In this document: positions 7,314-15,760 of the stretch, in pieces
Layout: each line of letters opens with the position of its first letter
Numbering within the stretch: position 1 is the first letter of the stretch
Origin: Myxococcales bacterium
Lineage (GTDB): Bacteria; Myxococcota_A; Polyangia; Polyangiales; Polyangiaceae
DNA length: 45,392 bases
Direction of reading: 5' to 3'
Assembly (NCBI GenBank): GCA_005777185.1
Contig: SXNL01000293.1
Coordinates: forward strand, 1 to 45,392
Translations under genes and position numbers: made by a program
The notes under the pieces: generated by a model
Databases searched by the model: none
The model's input: only the letters and a program-made list of their open reading frames with translations
Told to the model about the DNA's origin: nothing

Positions 7314-8570
7314 TCACCGCGCGGCGGCGGTCGGCCTGACGGACAGGAGCACGAGCACGCCGGGTATCGCCACGATGCCGAGCGCGATCGTCACGTGGTC
7401 CCACGCATGCGTCCGGTCGAGCCACTTCCCGACGAGCGGGTTCGCCACGATGTACACGAGCGACTGGGCTGCGGCCGTGATGCCGCCGGCGCTCGAGACC
7501 TGGGTCGGGCGGACGCGCGCCATCATGTCTGCGGTGATGAGGACGTAGATCCCGGCGCCCCCGGCCATGGACACCCCGCAGATCGCGGTCGCGACCCAGG
7601 GATCGGACGTGCGACCGAGGAGCACGAGCGAGGCCTCCATCACCGCCGCGACGACGAGGAGGAACGTCGGCGTCGGCTTCGGCTCCCCGCGGGCGAGCGC
7701 GCGCGCGTCGGCGCGGCTCCCGAGCCACCCGAACACGAGCGCGCCGGCGTCGAAGACGAGCGGGGGCAGCCAGGCATACCGACCGACGTCGCCCTTGCGC
7801 ATGCCCATCGACTCGACGAAGTACTGCGGGAGCCACGCCAGCACGAACATCAGCGCGGGCGCCGACGCGAGCACGCCGACGACGGTACGCCACACCGCGC
7901 GCGACGACAGGAGGTCCACCCAGGGTGCGGCCGCGGCGTGGCGGTCCTCGCCCTCGTCGAGGGCGCGCCGGACGGCGGATCCGCGCGTCGCCAGGAGCCA
8001 CAGCGGCACCCACGCGAGCCCCGCCGCAGCCGTGCCCAGGAACGCCACGCGCCAGTCGAACCGCTCCTGCAGCCGCACGGCGAGCGGCGCGGCGATCATG
8101 CTGCCGATGGAGCTCCCCGTGAAGAGCAGACCGAACCCCGCGGAGCGCTGATCCGCAGGGAGGATCCGACGGATCGACTGCGCGGCGCCCGGGAAGGACG
8201 GCGCCTCCGCCGCGCCGAGGAGGATCCGCAGGACGAACAGCATCGCGAAGGACGCTGCGAGCGCGTGGGCTCCGGCGATCGCCGACCACGCCACCACGAA
8301 GAGGACGAGCCCGCGCCGCGCTCCGACGCGGTCCAGGAAGAACCCGGCCACGGGGGCGCCGACCAGGTACGCCATCGAGAAGGCGCTGGCGAGGAGCCCG
8401 TAGTGCGCGTGATCGATCCCGAGCGCCTCGCGGACCGTCGGTGCGATGGCGGCGAGCGCCTGGCGATCGATGTAGCTGACGGTCATCACCAGCGTGGCCG
8501 CCACCGAGACCGCCCACGCGGTCAGCGGCCCCGGGGAACGCTCGGGGTGGGGCGGGGGCGGGCCTCTCAT
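7314..8570 (-). CDS. MFS transporter (anion:cation symporter-like)
   Basis: This protein of about 418 residues has 12 hydrophobic segments in two halves, typical of the major facilitator superfamily. YIDRQALAAIAPTVREALGI in helix 1, the A-motif-like GFFLDRVGARRGL, LLGAAEAPSFPGAAQSIRRI and TGSSIGSMIAAPL resemble the ACS/ExuT-GudP group, which takes up hexuronates, glucarate and related organic acids. The substrate cannot be fixed by sequence alone. The ATG at 8570 (MRGPPPP) was chosen because the longer reading runs into the divergent kinase gene. It converges with the MglA-like gene (12 bp between stops). Confidence 0.85.
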   Translation of the reverse strand: MRGPPPPHPERSPGPLTAWAVSVAATLVMTVSYIDRQALAAIAPTVREALGIDHAHYGLLASAFSMAYLVGAPVAGFFLDRVGARRGLVLFVVAWSAIAGAHALAASFAMLFVLRILLGAAEAPSFPGAAQSIRRILPADQRSAGFGLLFTGSSIGSMIAAPLAVRLQERFDWRVAFLGTAAAGLAWVPLWLLATRGSAVRRALDEGEDRHAAAAPWVDLLSSRAVWRTVVGVLASAPALMFVLAWLPQYFVESMGMRKGDVGRYAWLPPLVFDAGALVFGWLGSRADARALARGEPKPTPTFLLVVAAVMEASLVLLGRTSDPWVATAICGVSMAGGAGIYVLITADMMARVRPTQVSSAGGITAAAQSLVYIVANPLVGKWLDRTHAWDHVTIALGIVAIPGVLVLLSVRPTAAAR

Positions 8571-8671
8571 GGGGTCATGGAACCTGGACACACGTTTCCC
8601 GACAAGGGCCCTGTCGTCTGTCCCGCCAAAAGAATGCACGGACCTGGACATGGGTGTACCCTTTCCATTCG

Positions 8672-10660
8672 ATGTCGGACGTGCTCGCGAGCGACGATCT
8701 CATCGAGGAGGAGGAAGAGGAGGAGTCCAACCATGGCACCCTCGCTCCGGGCTCGCGGCTTGGCCGCTACGAGCTCCTCGTCCCGATCGCGAAGGGCGGC
8801 ATGGCGCGCGTGTGGGCCGCGCGGCTCATCGGACAGCGAGGCTTCACGAAGCTCGTCGCGATCAAGACCATCCTGCCTCACCTCGCGGCCGAACCCGAGT
8901 TCGAGCGCATGTTCCTCGACGAGGCGCGCATCGCGTCGTGCGTGCATCACCCCAACGTGTGCGAGATCTACGAGCTCGGCGAGGAGGGGAAGATCCTCTA
9001 CCTCGCGATGGAGTGGGTGAGCGGCGACTCCCTCGCGCGATTGCTCCGCCCCGACAACACCGCCACGGAGGCGATCGACATCCGCATCGCGTGCCGCATC
9101 CTGGCGGACACCGCCGCGGGTCTTCACGCCGCCCACGAGCTCGTCGACGATAGCGGTCGCGTCCTCGGCGTGGTCCACCGCGACGTGTCCCCGCACAACG
9201 TCCTGATGTCGGCGGACGGCAACGTGAAGGTGGCGGACTTCGGCGTCGCGAAGGCGCTCGGGCAGCTCCACGAGGCGACGAGCGCGGGCCAGCTCAAGGG
9301 CAAGATCAACTACATGGCGCCGGAGCAGATCACCGGCGCGCCGATCGACCGACGCAGCGACGTCTTCGCGCTGGGCTGCGTGCTGTACGAGGCCACCACG
9401 GGCCACAAGCCGTTCCGGGGCGACGGCGAGCACCAGGTGATGCACAACATCCTGCAGGGCTCCTACCCGCGCCCCGCGCAGCTCGTACCGGGTTTCCCTG
9501 CGCCGCTCGAGCGCATCCTGTCGCAGGCGCTGTCGAGCGAGCCGCCGCAACGCTTCCCGACGGCCGAGCGCTTCAGGCACGCCCTCGAGGAGTTCCTCGC
9601 GCGGAGCGGCCCGCTCGTCAGCCAGTCGAACGTCGCCCAGCTCGTGCGCATGCGGCTCGGCCGCGTGGTAGACGACCGCAAGGAGCGCGTGCGTCTCGCG
9701 ATGAACGAGCGCAATGAGCCCGACCGGCAGGAGCGCGCGTGGACGGAGCCCGCGGGCATGACGCCCTCCGCGCAGGCTGGCCAGATCCACGGCAACCGCA
9801 GCGGCGTGAAGCAGGCGGGCTACGTGCCCGTGGCGACGATCCCGCCGAACTCGCGGGGCGCTCCGATGGCCAGCGCGGCCGTTGCGCCGTTCCAGCGCCC
9901 CCACCTGCCTGCCCCCGCGATGCCGCCGCGGCAGGCGTCCAGCCCGCACCATGGCTACGCACCCCAGTTCACCAACTCGGCGTTCACGCCCTCGGGGCCG
10001 GCGCCCGATGGAAGCGCGCCCGGGTACGGCGCCGCCCCTCCTTACGGGCAGCACGGGCAGCACACGTTCCCCCCCGGCATGATGGGCGCGATGCCGCTGG
10101 GCGCGACGCAGTCGGGACCGGCGGCGGCGAAGGGCATGTCGGGGCCGCTCTACTACGTGGTGGCGAGCGTCATCGGCCTCGTCATCGCGAGCGTCATCGG
10201 CGTCGGTTACTACTTCCTCCGGTCGCCGGTCGCTGCGGAGCCCACCGTCGCCACGGCGGGTGTCCCCACGACCGCGCCGAAGGCTTCCGGGAGCGTCGTC
10301 GCGGCGAGCGCTCGCGGCGTGACCCCCGCTGCGCCGTCCGCGACGCTGGCGGCGGCCGCGATCACGGCGCCGCCCCTCCCGCCGCGCGACGAGCCGCCGG
10401 TGATGGAGCTCAAGGAGGTCCACCTGAAGATCTCGCCCGAGAGCGCGATCCTCCTCGTCAACGGGAAGGACGCGGGCAACGTTCGCTCCTTCCTGCGGCC
10501 GGAGGCCGGCAAGACGACGATCATCGTGGTCCGCGCGCCCGGATTCCAGGACGAGGTCATCCGGGCGACGCACGACTACGTCCCGCCCGCGCAGATCACC
10601 CTGAGGCCGGCGGTCATCATCGTGAAGAAGAAGGACACCCTGCCGGACAACCCCTATTGA
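8672..10660 (+). CDS. Ser/Thr protein kinase with transmembrane helix and C-terminal PEGA-like domain
   Basis: This is a 662-residue PknB-type kinase. After an acidic N-terminus (a run of Glu around residues 12-18) the kinase domain spans about residues 30-310. It has the Gly loop IAKGGMARVW, the Lys in VAIKTI, HRDVSPHN (catalytic D171), DFG (D189) and the APE region YMAPEQ. A long Pro/Ala/Gly-rich juxtamembrane linker follows, then one membrane helix near residues 493-516 (VVASVIGLVIASVIGVGYYF). The periplasmic tail ends in a PEGA-like beta domain (ISPESAILLVNGKDAGNV). The ATG at 8672 was preferred to a GTG six codons upstream. It heads a four-gene run; the next start is 8 nt after its stop. 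Confidence 0.93.
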   Translation: MSDVLASDDLIEEEEEEESNHGTLAPGSRLGRYELLVPIAKGGMARVWAARLIGQRGFTKLVAIKTILPHLAAEPEFERMFLDEARIASCVHHPNVCEIYELGEEGKILYLAMEWVSGDSLARLLRPDNTATEAIDIRIACRILADTAAGLHAAHELVDDSGRVLGVVHRDVSPHNVLMSADGNVKVADFGVAKALGQLHEATSAGQLKGKINYMAPEQITGAPIDRRSDVFALGCVLYEATTGHKPFRGDGEHQVMHNILQGSYPRPAQLVPGFPAPLERILSQALSSEPPQRFPTAERFRHALEEFLARSGPLVSQSNVAQLVRMRLGRVVDDRKERVRLAMNERNEPDRQERAWTEPAGMTPSAQAGQIHGNRSGVKQAGYVPVATIPPNSRGAPMASAAVAPFQRPHLPAPAMPPRQASSPHHGYAPQFTNSAFTPSGPAPDGSAPGYGAAPPYGQHGQHTFPPGMMGAMPLGATQSGPAAAKGMSGPLYYVVASVIGLVIASVIGVGYYFLRSPVAAEPTVATAGVPTTAPKASGSVVAASARGVTPAAPSATLAAAAITAPPLPPRDEPPVMELKEVHLKISPESAILLVNGKDAGNVRSFLRPEAGKTTIIVVRAPGFQDEVIRATHDYVPPAQITLRPAVIIVKKKDTLPDNPY

Positions 10661-10668
10661 GGGGCCGG

Positions 10669-11688
10669 GTGAACGCGGCTAGACTCGCGCCCGTGCGACG
10701 GTCCCTCGCGTTGATGGTGGGTGCGGTTCAGTTGCTCGCGCTCTCGAGCGAGCCGGTCGTTGCGCGCGCGCAGGAGGACCCAGCGGTGACGGATCCTCGG
10801 CAGCAATACGCCCTCGGCAAGGAGGCGTACGCAGCCAAGCGATACGCGGAGGCGGCGCTCCACTTCGAGGCGGCCGCGGCGAACAAGCCGCACGCGGTCA
10901 CGCTCTTCACCGCGGGGCTCGCCTGGGATCAGGCGTCGCGCCCCGAGAGGGCCGCCGACGCGTTCTCGCGCTGCATGGAGGTACCGGGCCTCGACGCCAA
11001 GCAGCTGCAGACGGCGAAGGACCGCCTTGCGCAGCTCGAGAAGAGCCTCGGTACGCTCGTCGTCTCCGCTCCGGAGGGCACGCGCGTCCAGCTCGGCAAC
11101 CTCACGGAGGTGCGCACGCCGGCGCGCGTGCACGCCGCGCCAGGTACACACACGCTCACCATCCGGTTCGAGGGCAAGCCCATCGAGCGACGCGACGTCT
11201 CGCTCGAGAACGCGCAGGTGCAGAAGCTCTCGCTCGAGGTGGCTGTACCGAAGGAGGTGCCGAAGGAGGTCGAGCCGGAGCCGCCGCCGCCCCCCCCGCC
11301 GCCACCGCCCAAGGTCGAGGCGAAGCCCGTGCTCGACCTCCGGAAGGCTGGCGGCTTCGGGCTCGTCGGGCTCGGGGCGGCCTCGTTCATCAGCGGTGTC
11401 ATCCTCGGTCTTCAGGCCAACGGGGCGCAGGAGGCGTACTCGAAGGCGCCGACGCGCGAGTCCTTCGATCACGCGAACTCGCTCGCGACCTGGTGCACCG
11501 TGTCGCTCGTGTTCAGCGGCCTGTTCGTCGGGGGGGGAGTCGCGCTCATCCTCTGGCCCGAGCCCGAGAAGACGCACGAGAAGACACCTCTGCCCGGCGA
11601 GGCGCCCAGCCCCGCGTCCGGATCGGGCTTCACGTCGCCACGCGTCCTCTTCGGGCCGACCGGCGCCACCGTCCGGGGGACGTTCTGA
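10669..11688 (+). CDS. Exported TPR/PEGA-type protein with two C-terminal membrane helices
   Basis: This is a protein of about 339 residues. The GTG at 10669 has GAGGGG 5 nt upstream; a second GTG at 10693 is possible. A signal segment (LALMVGAVQLLALSSEPVVARA) leads into a tetratricopeptide-like helical region (QYALGKEAYAAKRYAEAALH, near residues 45-130). A short PEGA-like beta domain follows (GTLVVSAPEGTRVQLGN), then a polyproline run of about ten prolines near residue 208. Two hydrophobic helices separated by a polar loop come next, and a soluble tail. This arrangement is common for myxobacterial proteins found beside PEGA kinases, where it is assumed to be a scaffold or sensor. The stop overlaps the next ATG by one base. 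Confidence 0.8.
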   Translation: MNAARLAPVRRSLALMVGAVQLLALSSEPVVARAQEDPAVTDPRQQYALGKEAYAAKRYAEAALHFEAAAANKPHAVTLFTAGLAWDQASRPERAADAFSRCMEVPGLDAKQLQTAKDRLAQLEKSLGTLVVSAPEGTRVQLGNLTEVRTPARVHAAPGTHTLTIRFEGKPIERRDVSLENAQVQKLSLEVAVPKEVPKEVEPEPPPPPPPPPPKVEAKPVLDLRKAGGFGLVGLGAASFISGVILGLQANGAQEAYSKAPTRESFDHANSLATWCTVSLVFSGLFVGGGVALILWPEPEKTHEKTPLPGEAPSPASGSGFTSPRVLFGPTGATVRGTF

Positions 11689-13151
11689 TGAAGCGGCTCG
11701 GATCCATCGCGCTCGGTGCGTCCCTCGTCCTGGCGGCTGCCGCGCTCGCGCCTGCCGCGTGCACGCTGGGCCTGGACGAGTCGCTCATCGGCAGGGTGCC
11801 CGACGGTTCCTCACCGTTCGGCGATGGCGCCGTCTCGGAGGCTGGCTCGGGAGGGGACGCGATCGCGGAGGGGGGGCAGATCGAGCCTCCGGCGAGCGCC
11901 TGCGCAGAGGACAAGGACTGCAAGCCCGCGAACGCGTGCCTCACGGGCAAATGCGACCTGGTCCGGAAGGCCTGCGTGTACGACGTCTGCAAGAAGGACA
12001 TCTGCACGTCCTCGTCGTGCAACGTGACGAACAAGACGTGCGGCGCCACGTTCACGCCCTACAAGTTCCGCGCGCTCACCTTCCCGGTCACGCAGGGTGG
12101 GGTCGGCTGCGGTAACAACCCGGCCCGGTGCTTCGTCGCCGTTCATCCCTTCGTGTTCGTCGGTACGAACAACGGCGTGGTCGCCTTCTCGGCGCTCGAT
12201 CCGAACATCAACCCTCCCGCCACCATCCCGGTCATCGGCCTCGGCTTCATCCCTCAGGCCATGGTGTCGAGCGGCTCCAGGATCTACTTCCTGGGGAGCG
12301 TCCTCGGCTCCGCGCCCAACTACCGCATCCAGGTCGCCTGGGCCGATGTGCCCTCGGATCCGTTCGCGTCGGTGATCACCGCGAAGACCGTGCTCGCCAC
12401 GTTCACCAAGACCAGCGCAGATCTCTTCCTCCCGGGCATACCCGGCGAGGCGTTCCTCGTCCACTCGGCCTCCAATTTCCCGACCGCGATCGTCACGGCG
12501 CCGATCGCGGATCCGAGCAAGATCGATCCGCTGCCGCTCGCAGGCTTCACGAACGGAGAGAGCCCCGTTGCCGCGTCGGGCTCGCGCATGGTCTTCCAGC
12601 AGTTCACCGGCCCGGGCGGCACGACCGTCACCTTCAGCCTCGAGACGGGCGTGGGCACGGGCACGCCGTCGAACCTCGGCGATCAGAACCCCCCCGTGGG
12701 GCCCGTCGTCCAGCAGCAGTACTTCGCGCAGGGACCCGACGGGTCGCTCGTGTGGTCGGTCGCGGCCGTCAACCCAGGGCCGCCGAGCAGCGTGAGGACC
12801 GTCCGCGTCGTGTGGCTCCTCGCCGACGGGAACGCGACGAAGTTCGAGGTCGCACAACTCCAGGAGGTGGATACCTACACGGCGGCGGGCATCCCCCAGG
12901 TTGTCGGTCCGATCGCCTGGATCGACAAGGACCACGTGCTCATGGCGCACGCCCTCTCGTCCAACCTGTCGCAGACGAAGATCGAGCTCGTCAACAAGGC
13001 GACCGGCGTCGTCGGCGGCAAGAACTTCACGGTCGCGTTCCCGGTCGGGCAGGTGGGTGTCGCCGCGTCGGCAGGCTACGGATATTCGATCACCGCCGAC
13101 TCCAGCACGCAGGCGACGGTCTCGGTCCTCGCCCCCGGGTGTGCGCCCTAG
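11688..13151 (+). CDS. Large Cys-rich putative lipoprotein with beta-propeller-like body
   Basis: This is a 487-residue exported protein. The N-terminus has a signal core ending LAPAAC, a plausible lipobox near residue 26. A Gly/Ser/Asp-rich linker follows, then a Cys-rich knot (CAEDKDCKPANACLTGKC and onwards, to about residue 125). The remaining 360 residues are rich in beta-like repeats such as FVFVGTNNGVVAFSAL, IYFLGSVLG and SLVWSVAAVNPG, and resemble surface-exposed propeller proteins of myxobacteria. No enzymatic motif is seen. ATG start, TGATG overlap with the upstream gene, so translational coupling is likely. Confidence 0.8.
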   Translation: MKRLGSIALGASLVLAAAALAPAACTLGLDESLIGRVPDGSSPFGDGAVSEAGSGGDAIAEGGQIEPPASACAEDKDCKPANACLTGKCDLVRKACVYDVCKKDICTSSSCNVTNKTCGATFTPYKFRALTFPVTQGGVGCGNNPARCFVAVHPFVFVGTNNGVVAFSALDPNINPPATIPVIGLGFIPQAMVSSGSRIYFLGSVLGSAPNYRIQVAWADVPSDPFASVITAKTVLATFTKTSADLFLPGIPGEAFLVHSASNFPTAIVTAPIADPSKIDPLPLAGFTNGESPVAASGSRMVFQQFTGPGGTTVTFSLETGVGTGTPSNLGDQNPPVGPVVQQQYFAQGPDGSLVWSVAAVNPGPPSSVRTVRVVWLLADGNATKFEVAQLQEVDTYTAAGIPQVVGPIAWIDKDHVLMAHALSSNLSQTKIELVNKATGVVGGKNFTVAFPVGQVGVAASAGYGYSITADSSTQATVSVLAPGCAP

Positions 13152-13152
13152 G

Positions 13153-14151
13153 GTGAGCGGCCCGTTCCGGGCTCCGGGATGGCTCAGGAGCCCCCACGTG
13201 CAGACGCTCTGCGCGGCGGTACCCGCGTACACGGACGCGATCGCAAGGTGGCCGGGCGCACGCGTGCGGTTCTCGCTGGCGAACGGCGCGGGCGTACTCC
13301 GCGGGATCCTGCACCAGGCGTCGGTGCCCGACGCGAGCGTCAAGGGAGCGGTCCTCCTCGTCCACGGCATCGGCGGCTCGAGCGAGTCGATGTACGTGGT
13401 GCGCGCCGCGGTCGCGCTCCTCGGGCGGGGGTTCGACGTCGTGCGCCTGAACCTCCGGGGCGCCGGCGACACCATGAAGGAGTCGCCCACGCTCTACCAC
13501 GCCGGGCTATCGAGCGACATCGACTGCGCGATCCGCGGCCTCTCGCGGCTCTCGCGGACCCGCGACCTGTTCGTCCTCGGCTTCTCCGGTGGTGGGAGCC
13601 TCGCGCTAAAGATGGCCGGGGAGTGGGGCGATCACGCGCCCTCCGACGTGAAGGGCGTCGCGGCCATGAGCGCGCCGCTCGACATGCTCGCGATCGGCCG
13701 GTGGATCGACGGACCCGGGCGCGCACCCTATCGCTTCCATGTCATGCGCGGTCTCGTTCGCAGCGCGCGCGCGTACGCGCGGACGTGGCCCGACCTCGTG
13801 AGGTTCGACGTCCGACGGCTGTCGCGCCTCGCGTCGGTGCACTCGTACGACGCGACCGTGATCGTCCCGATGCACGGCTTCTCCAGCGTCGAGGCCTACT
13901 GGTCGGCGGCGAGCGCCGGCCCCTGGCTCCGGCACATCCGGACGCGCGCCCTCCTCGTCCACGCCATGGACGACCCGATGGTGCCGGGCGAGACCGTCGT
14001 CCCCGCGCTGGCGGGCGCGAGCCCTCGCCTCCAGGTGCGCCTGTCCGGACGTGGGGGCCACCTCGGGTGGGTCAGCGGCGCACGCGAGGACGCCTGGGTC
14101 GGTGGCTGGTGGCCCCTCCGTCACGTCATGGCGTTCTTCGAGGGCTCTTGA
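13153..14151 (+). CDS. Alpha/beta hydrolase, YheT family
   Basis: This is a protein of about 332 residues. The family N-terminus FRAPGWLRSPHVQTL appears right after the start, then the oxyanion segment LLVHGIGGSSES. The nucleophile elbow is GFSGGG (Ser), the acid is in HAMDDPMVP and the catalytic His in GRGGHLGW. These match the COG0429 (YheT) group of cytosolic serine hydrolases with poorly known physiological substrates, probably esters. GTG at 13153 lies one base after the upstream stop; a GTG at 13141 is equally possible. It ends the four-gene run and its 3' end overlaps the convergent FAA-family gene by 31 bp. Confidence 0.87.
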   Translation: MSGPFRAPGWLRSPHVQTLCAAVPAYTDAIARWPGARVRFSLANGAGVLRGILHQASVPDASVKGAVLLVHGIGGSSESMYVVRAAVALLGRGFDVVRLNLRGAGDTMKESPTLYHAGLSSDIDCAIRGLSRLSRTRDLFVLGFSGGGSLALKMAGEWGDHAPSDVKGVAAMSAPLDMLAIGRWIDGPGRAPYRFHVMRGLVRSARAYARTWPDLVRFDVRRLSRLASVHSYDATVIVPMHGFSSVEAYWSAASAGPWLRHIRTRALLVHAMDDPMVPGETVVPALAGASPRLQVRLSGRGGHLGWVSGAREDAWVGGWWPLRHVMAFFEGS

Positions 14152-15149
14152 AGGACCACGCGGTTCTCGAGCCGACCGAGGAGGTCGATCTCGAGGGCCA
14201 CGTCGTCGCCGGGCTGGAGCCACTGGTCGTGGGTGATCCTCGATCCGTTGAGCTCGAGGAAGCACCCCGTCCCGCACGTACCCGATCCGATCACATCGCC
14301 GGGGTAGAGCGTGACGCCGTAGCTCGCTCGCGCCAGGAGCTCCGCGAACGTCCACGTCATGTCCTTCACGTTGCCCGTCGACACCTGCTCACCGTTCACG
14401 AAGGCCCGCATGGCGAGGTCGAAGACGGCGCCCCGCGGGGTGGACGTGATGCGCGGCGCGATCTCGTCCAGGGTGACGAGCCAGGGTCCGAGGCCCGTGG
14501 CGAAGTCCTTGCCCTTGGCCGGACCGAGGGACAGCTTCATCTCGTCCATCTGCAGCGTGCGCGCCGAGAAGTCGTTCATGATCGTCATCCCGAAGACGTG
14601 TGCGTCGGCGCTGGAGGCGTCCAGGTCCCGCCCTTCCGCGCCGACGACGATCGCGGCCTCGAGCTCGAAGTCCAGCTTCTCGAGGTGCCGCGCGCGGACG
14701 GGCAGCGGCCCGGGGCCGATGACCGCCTGGTGGTTGGTGAAGTAGAACACCGGGAACTGGTCGAACTCGGGGATCATCTCCAGGCCGCGGTTGCGTCGCG
14801 CGGTCTCGACGTGCTGCCGAAACGCGTAACCATCCCGCATCGACGGCGGGCGGGGGATCGGTGCGCGGAGCTGGACCGAGCCCACGTCGATCGCCGCGGT
14901 CGCCGGTATGCGCCCCTCCCGAAAGGCCTGGACGGCGCGGTCGGCGGCCGTGCGCGCGGGGGCCCCGCTCACGACGAGCCCGAGCACGCCCGCGCCGTAC
15001 CGCGCGTGGATCGCGCCTGCGTCCGCGGGTCGCCCGACGTCCTCCTCGTTCCACGCGAGCGCACGAGACAGGGGCAAGATCGCATCTCGCGAGACGAGGA
15101 TGCCGCCCTCGTCGGGGCCTGCAGGGGTCGCGTAGGTCACGAGCTTCAT
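14121..15149 (-). CDS. Fumarylacetoacetate hydrolase family protein
   Basis: This is a 342-residue protein. The core domain carries the divalent-metal ligands of the FAH fold in LDFELEAAIVVG and the family segments FGMTIMNDFSARTLQ, GKDFATGLGPWLVT and LYPGDVIGSGTCGTGCFLE. An N-terminal domain (MKLVTYATP...) of about 90 residues fits the two-domain bacterial homologues. Such enzymes cleave carbon-carbon bonds in tyrosine or other aromatic breakdown, or act as acylpyruvate hydrolases or decarboxylases. No other catabolic gene is adjacent, so the substrate is open. The ATG at 15149 is divergent from the Nudix gene. Confidence 0.9.
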   Translation of the reverse strand: MKLVTYATPAGPDEGGILVSRDAILPLSRALAWNEEDVGRPADAGAIHARYGAGVLGLVVSGAPARTAADRAVQAFREGRIPATAAIDVGSVQLRAPIPRPPSMRDGYAFRQHVETARRNRGLEMIPEFDQFPVFYFTNHQAVIGPGPLPVRARHLEKLDFELEAAIVVGAEGRDLDASSADAHVFGMTIMNDFSARTLQMDEMKLSLGPAKGKDFATGLGPWLVTLDEIAPRITSTPRGAVFDLAMRAFVNGEQVSTGNVKDMTWTFAELLARASYGVTLYPGDVIGSGTCGTGCFLELNGSRITHDQWLQPGDDVALEIDLLGRLENRVVLQEPSKNAMT

Positions 15150-15195
15150 GCGCCGTCCTTTACCACGCTCCCCCCTGCGTGAAAGAGTGTCCGCC

Positions 15196-15678
15196 ATGCC
15201 TGGTCTCTTCCCGCGCCTCCCCCGAGGCACGCTGACCTTGATGCGCGAGGCCGCGCGCCATCTGCTACGGCGGCCGCTCGTCGGCGTTGCCGCGTGCGCG
15301 CGCACCCGGGACGGCAAGTGGCTGCTCGTCCGTCGTGGTGACACGGGCACGTGGGGACTGCCGGGCGGCACGCTCGAGTGGGGCGAGACCCTCGCGACGT
15401 GCCTCGCGCGCGAGCTCCTGGAGGAAGCGGGCGTGACACGCCTCGCGTTCGAGAGGGTCGTGGGTGTGTACTCGAGGCCCGACCGCGATCCACGCTTCCA
15501 CGCCGTCACCGTGGCCGTCGCGTGCGAGATCGACCCGCCGGTGCGCGGCCCGACGAACCCGCTCGAGATCCTCGAGCGCAGGCTGTTCGCGGAGGAAGAG
15601 CTCCCCGAGGAGCTGGCGCTCGGCATGAGCGACATCCTCCGGGCGGCGCGCGAGGGCGCGGCCCCCGCGTTCGAGTAG
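15196..15678 (+). CDS. Nudix hydrolase
   Basis: This is a 160-residue protein carrying a full Nudix box, G-x5-E-x7-REL-LEE-AGV, starting at GTLEWGE near residue 65 (GTLEWGETLATCLARELLEE). This box binds magnesium and hydrolyses a nucleoside diphosphate linked to another moiety. The specific substrate (NADH, ADP-ribose, damaged NTP) is not evident. The ATG at 15196 has GAAAGAG at 15181-15187 upstream. It is divergent from the FAA-family gene with about 45 bp of shared promoter space. Confidence 0.9.
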   Translation: MPGLFPRLPRGTLTLMREAARHLLRRPLVGVAACARTRDGKWLLVRRGDTGTWGLPGGTLEWGETLATCLARELLEEAGVTRLAFERVVGVYSRPDRDPRFHAVTVAVACEIDPPVRGPTNPLEILERRLFAEEELPEELALGMSDILRAAREGAAPAFE

Positions 15679-15760
15679 GACGACGGCGCGACCGGCGTGC
15701 GTTTTCGAGGAAGAAGGGTTAGATCGCGCGAGGTGCCTGGGCCGTAGAGAGGGATCACCC

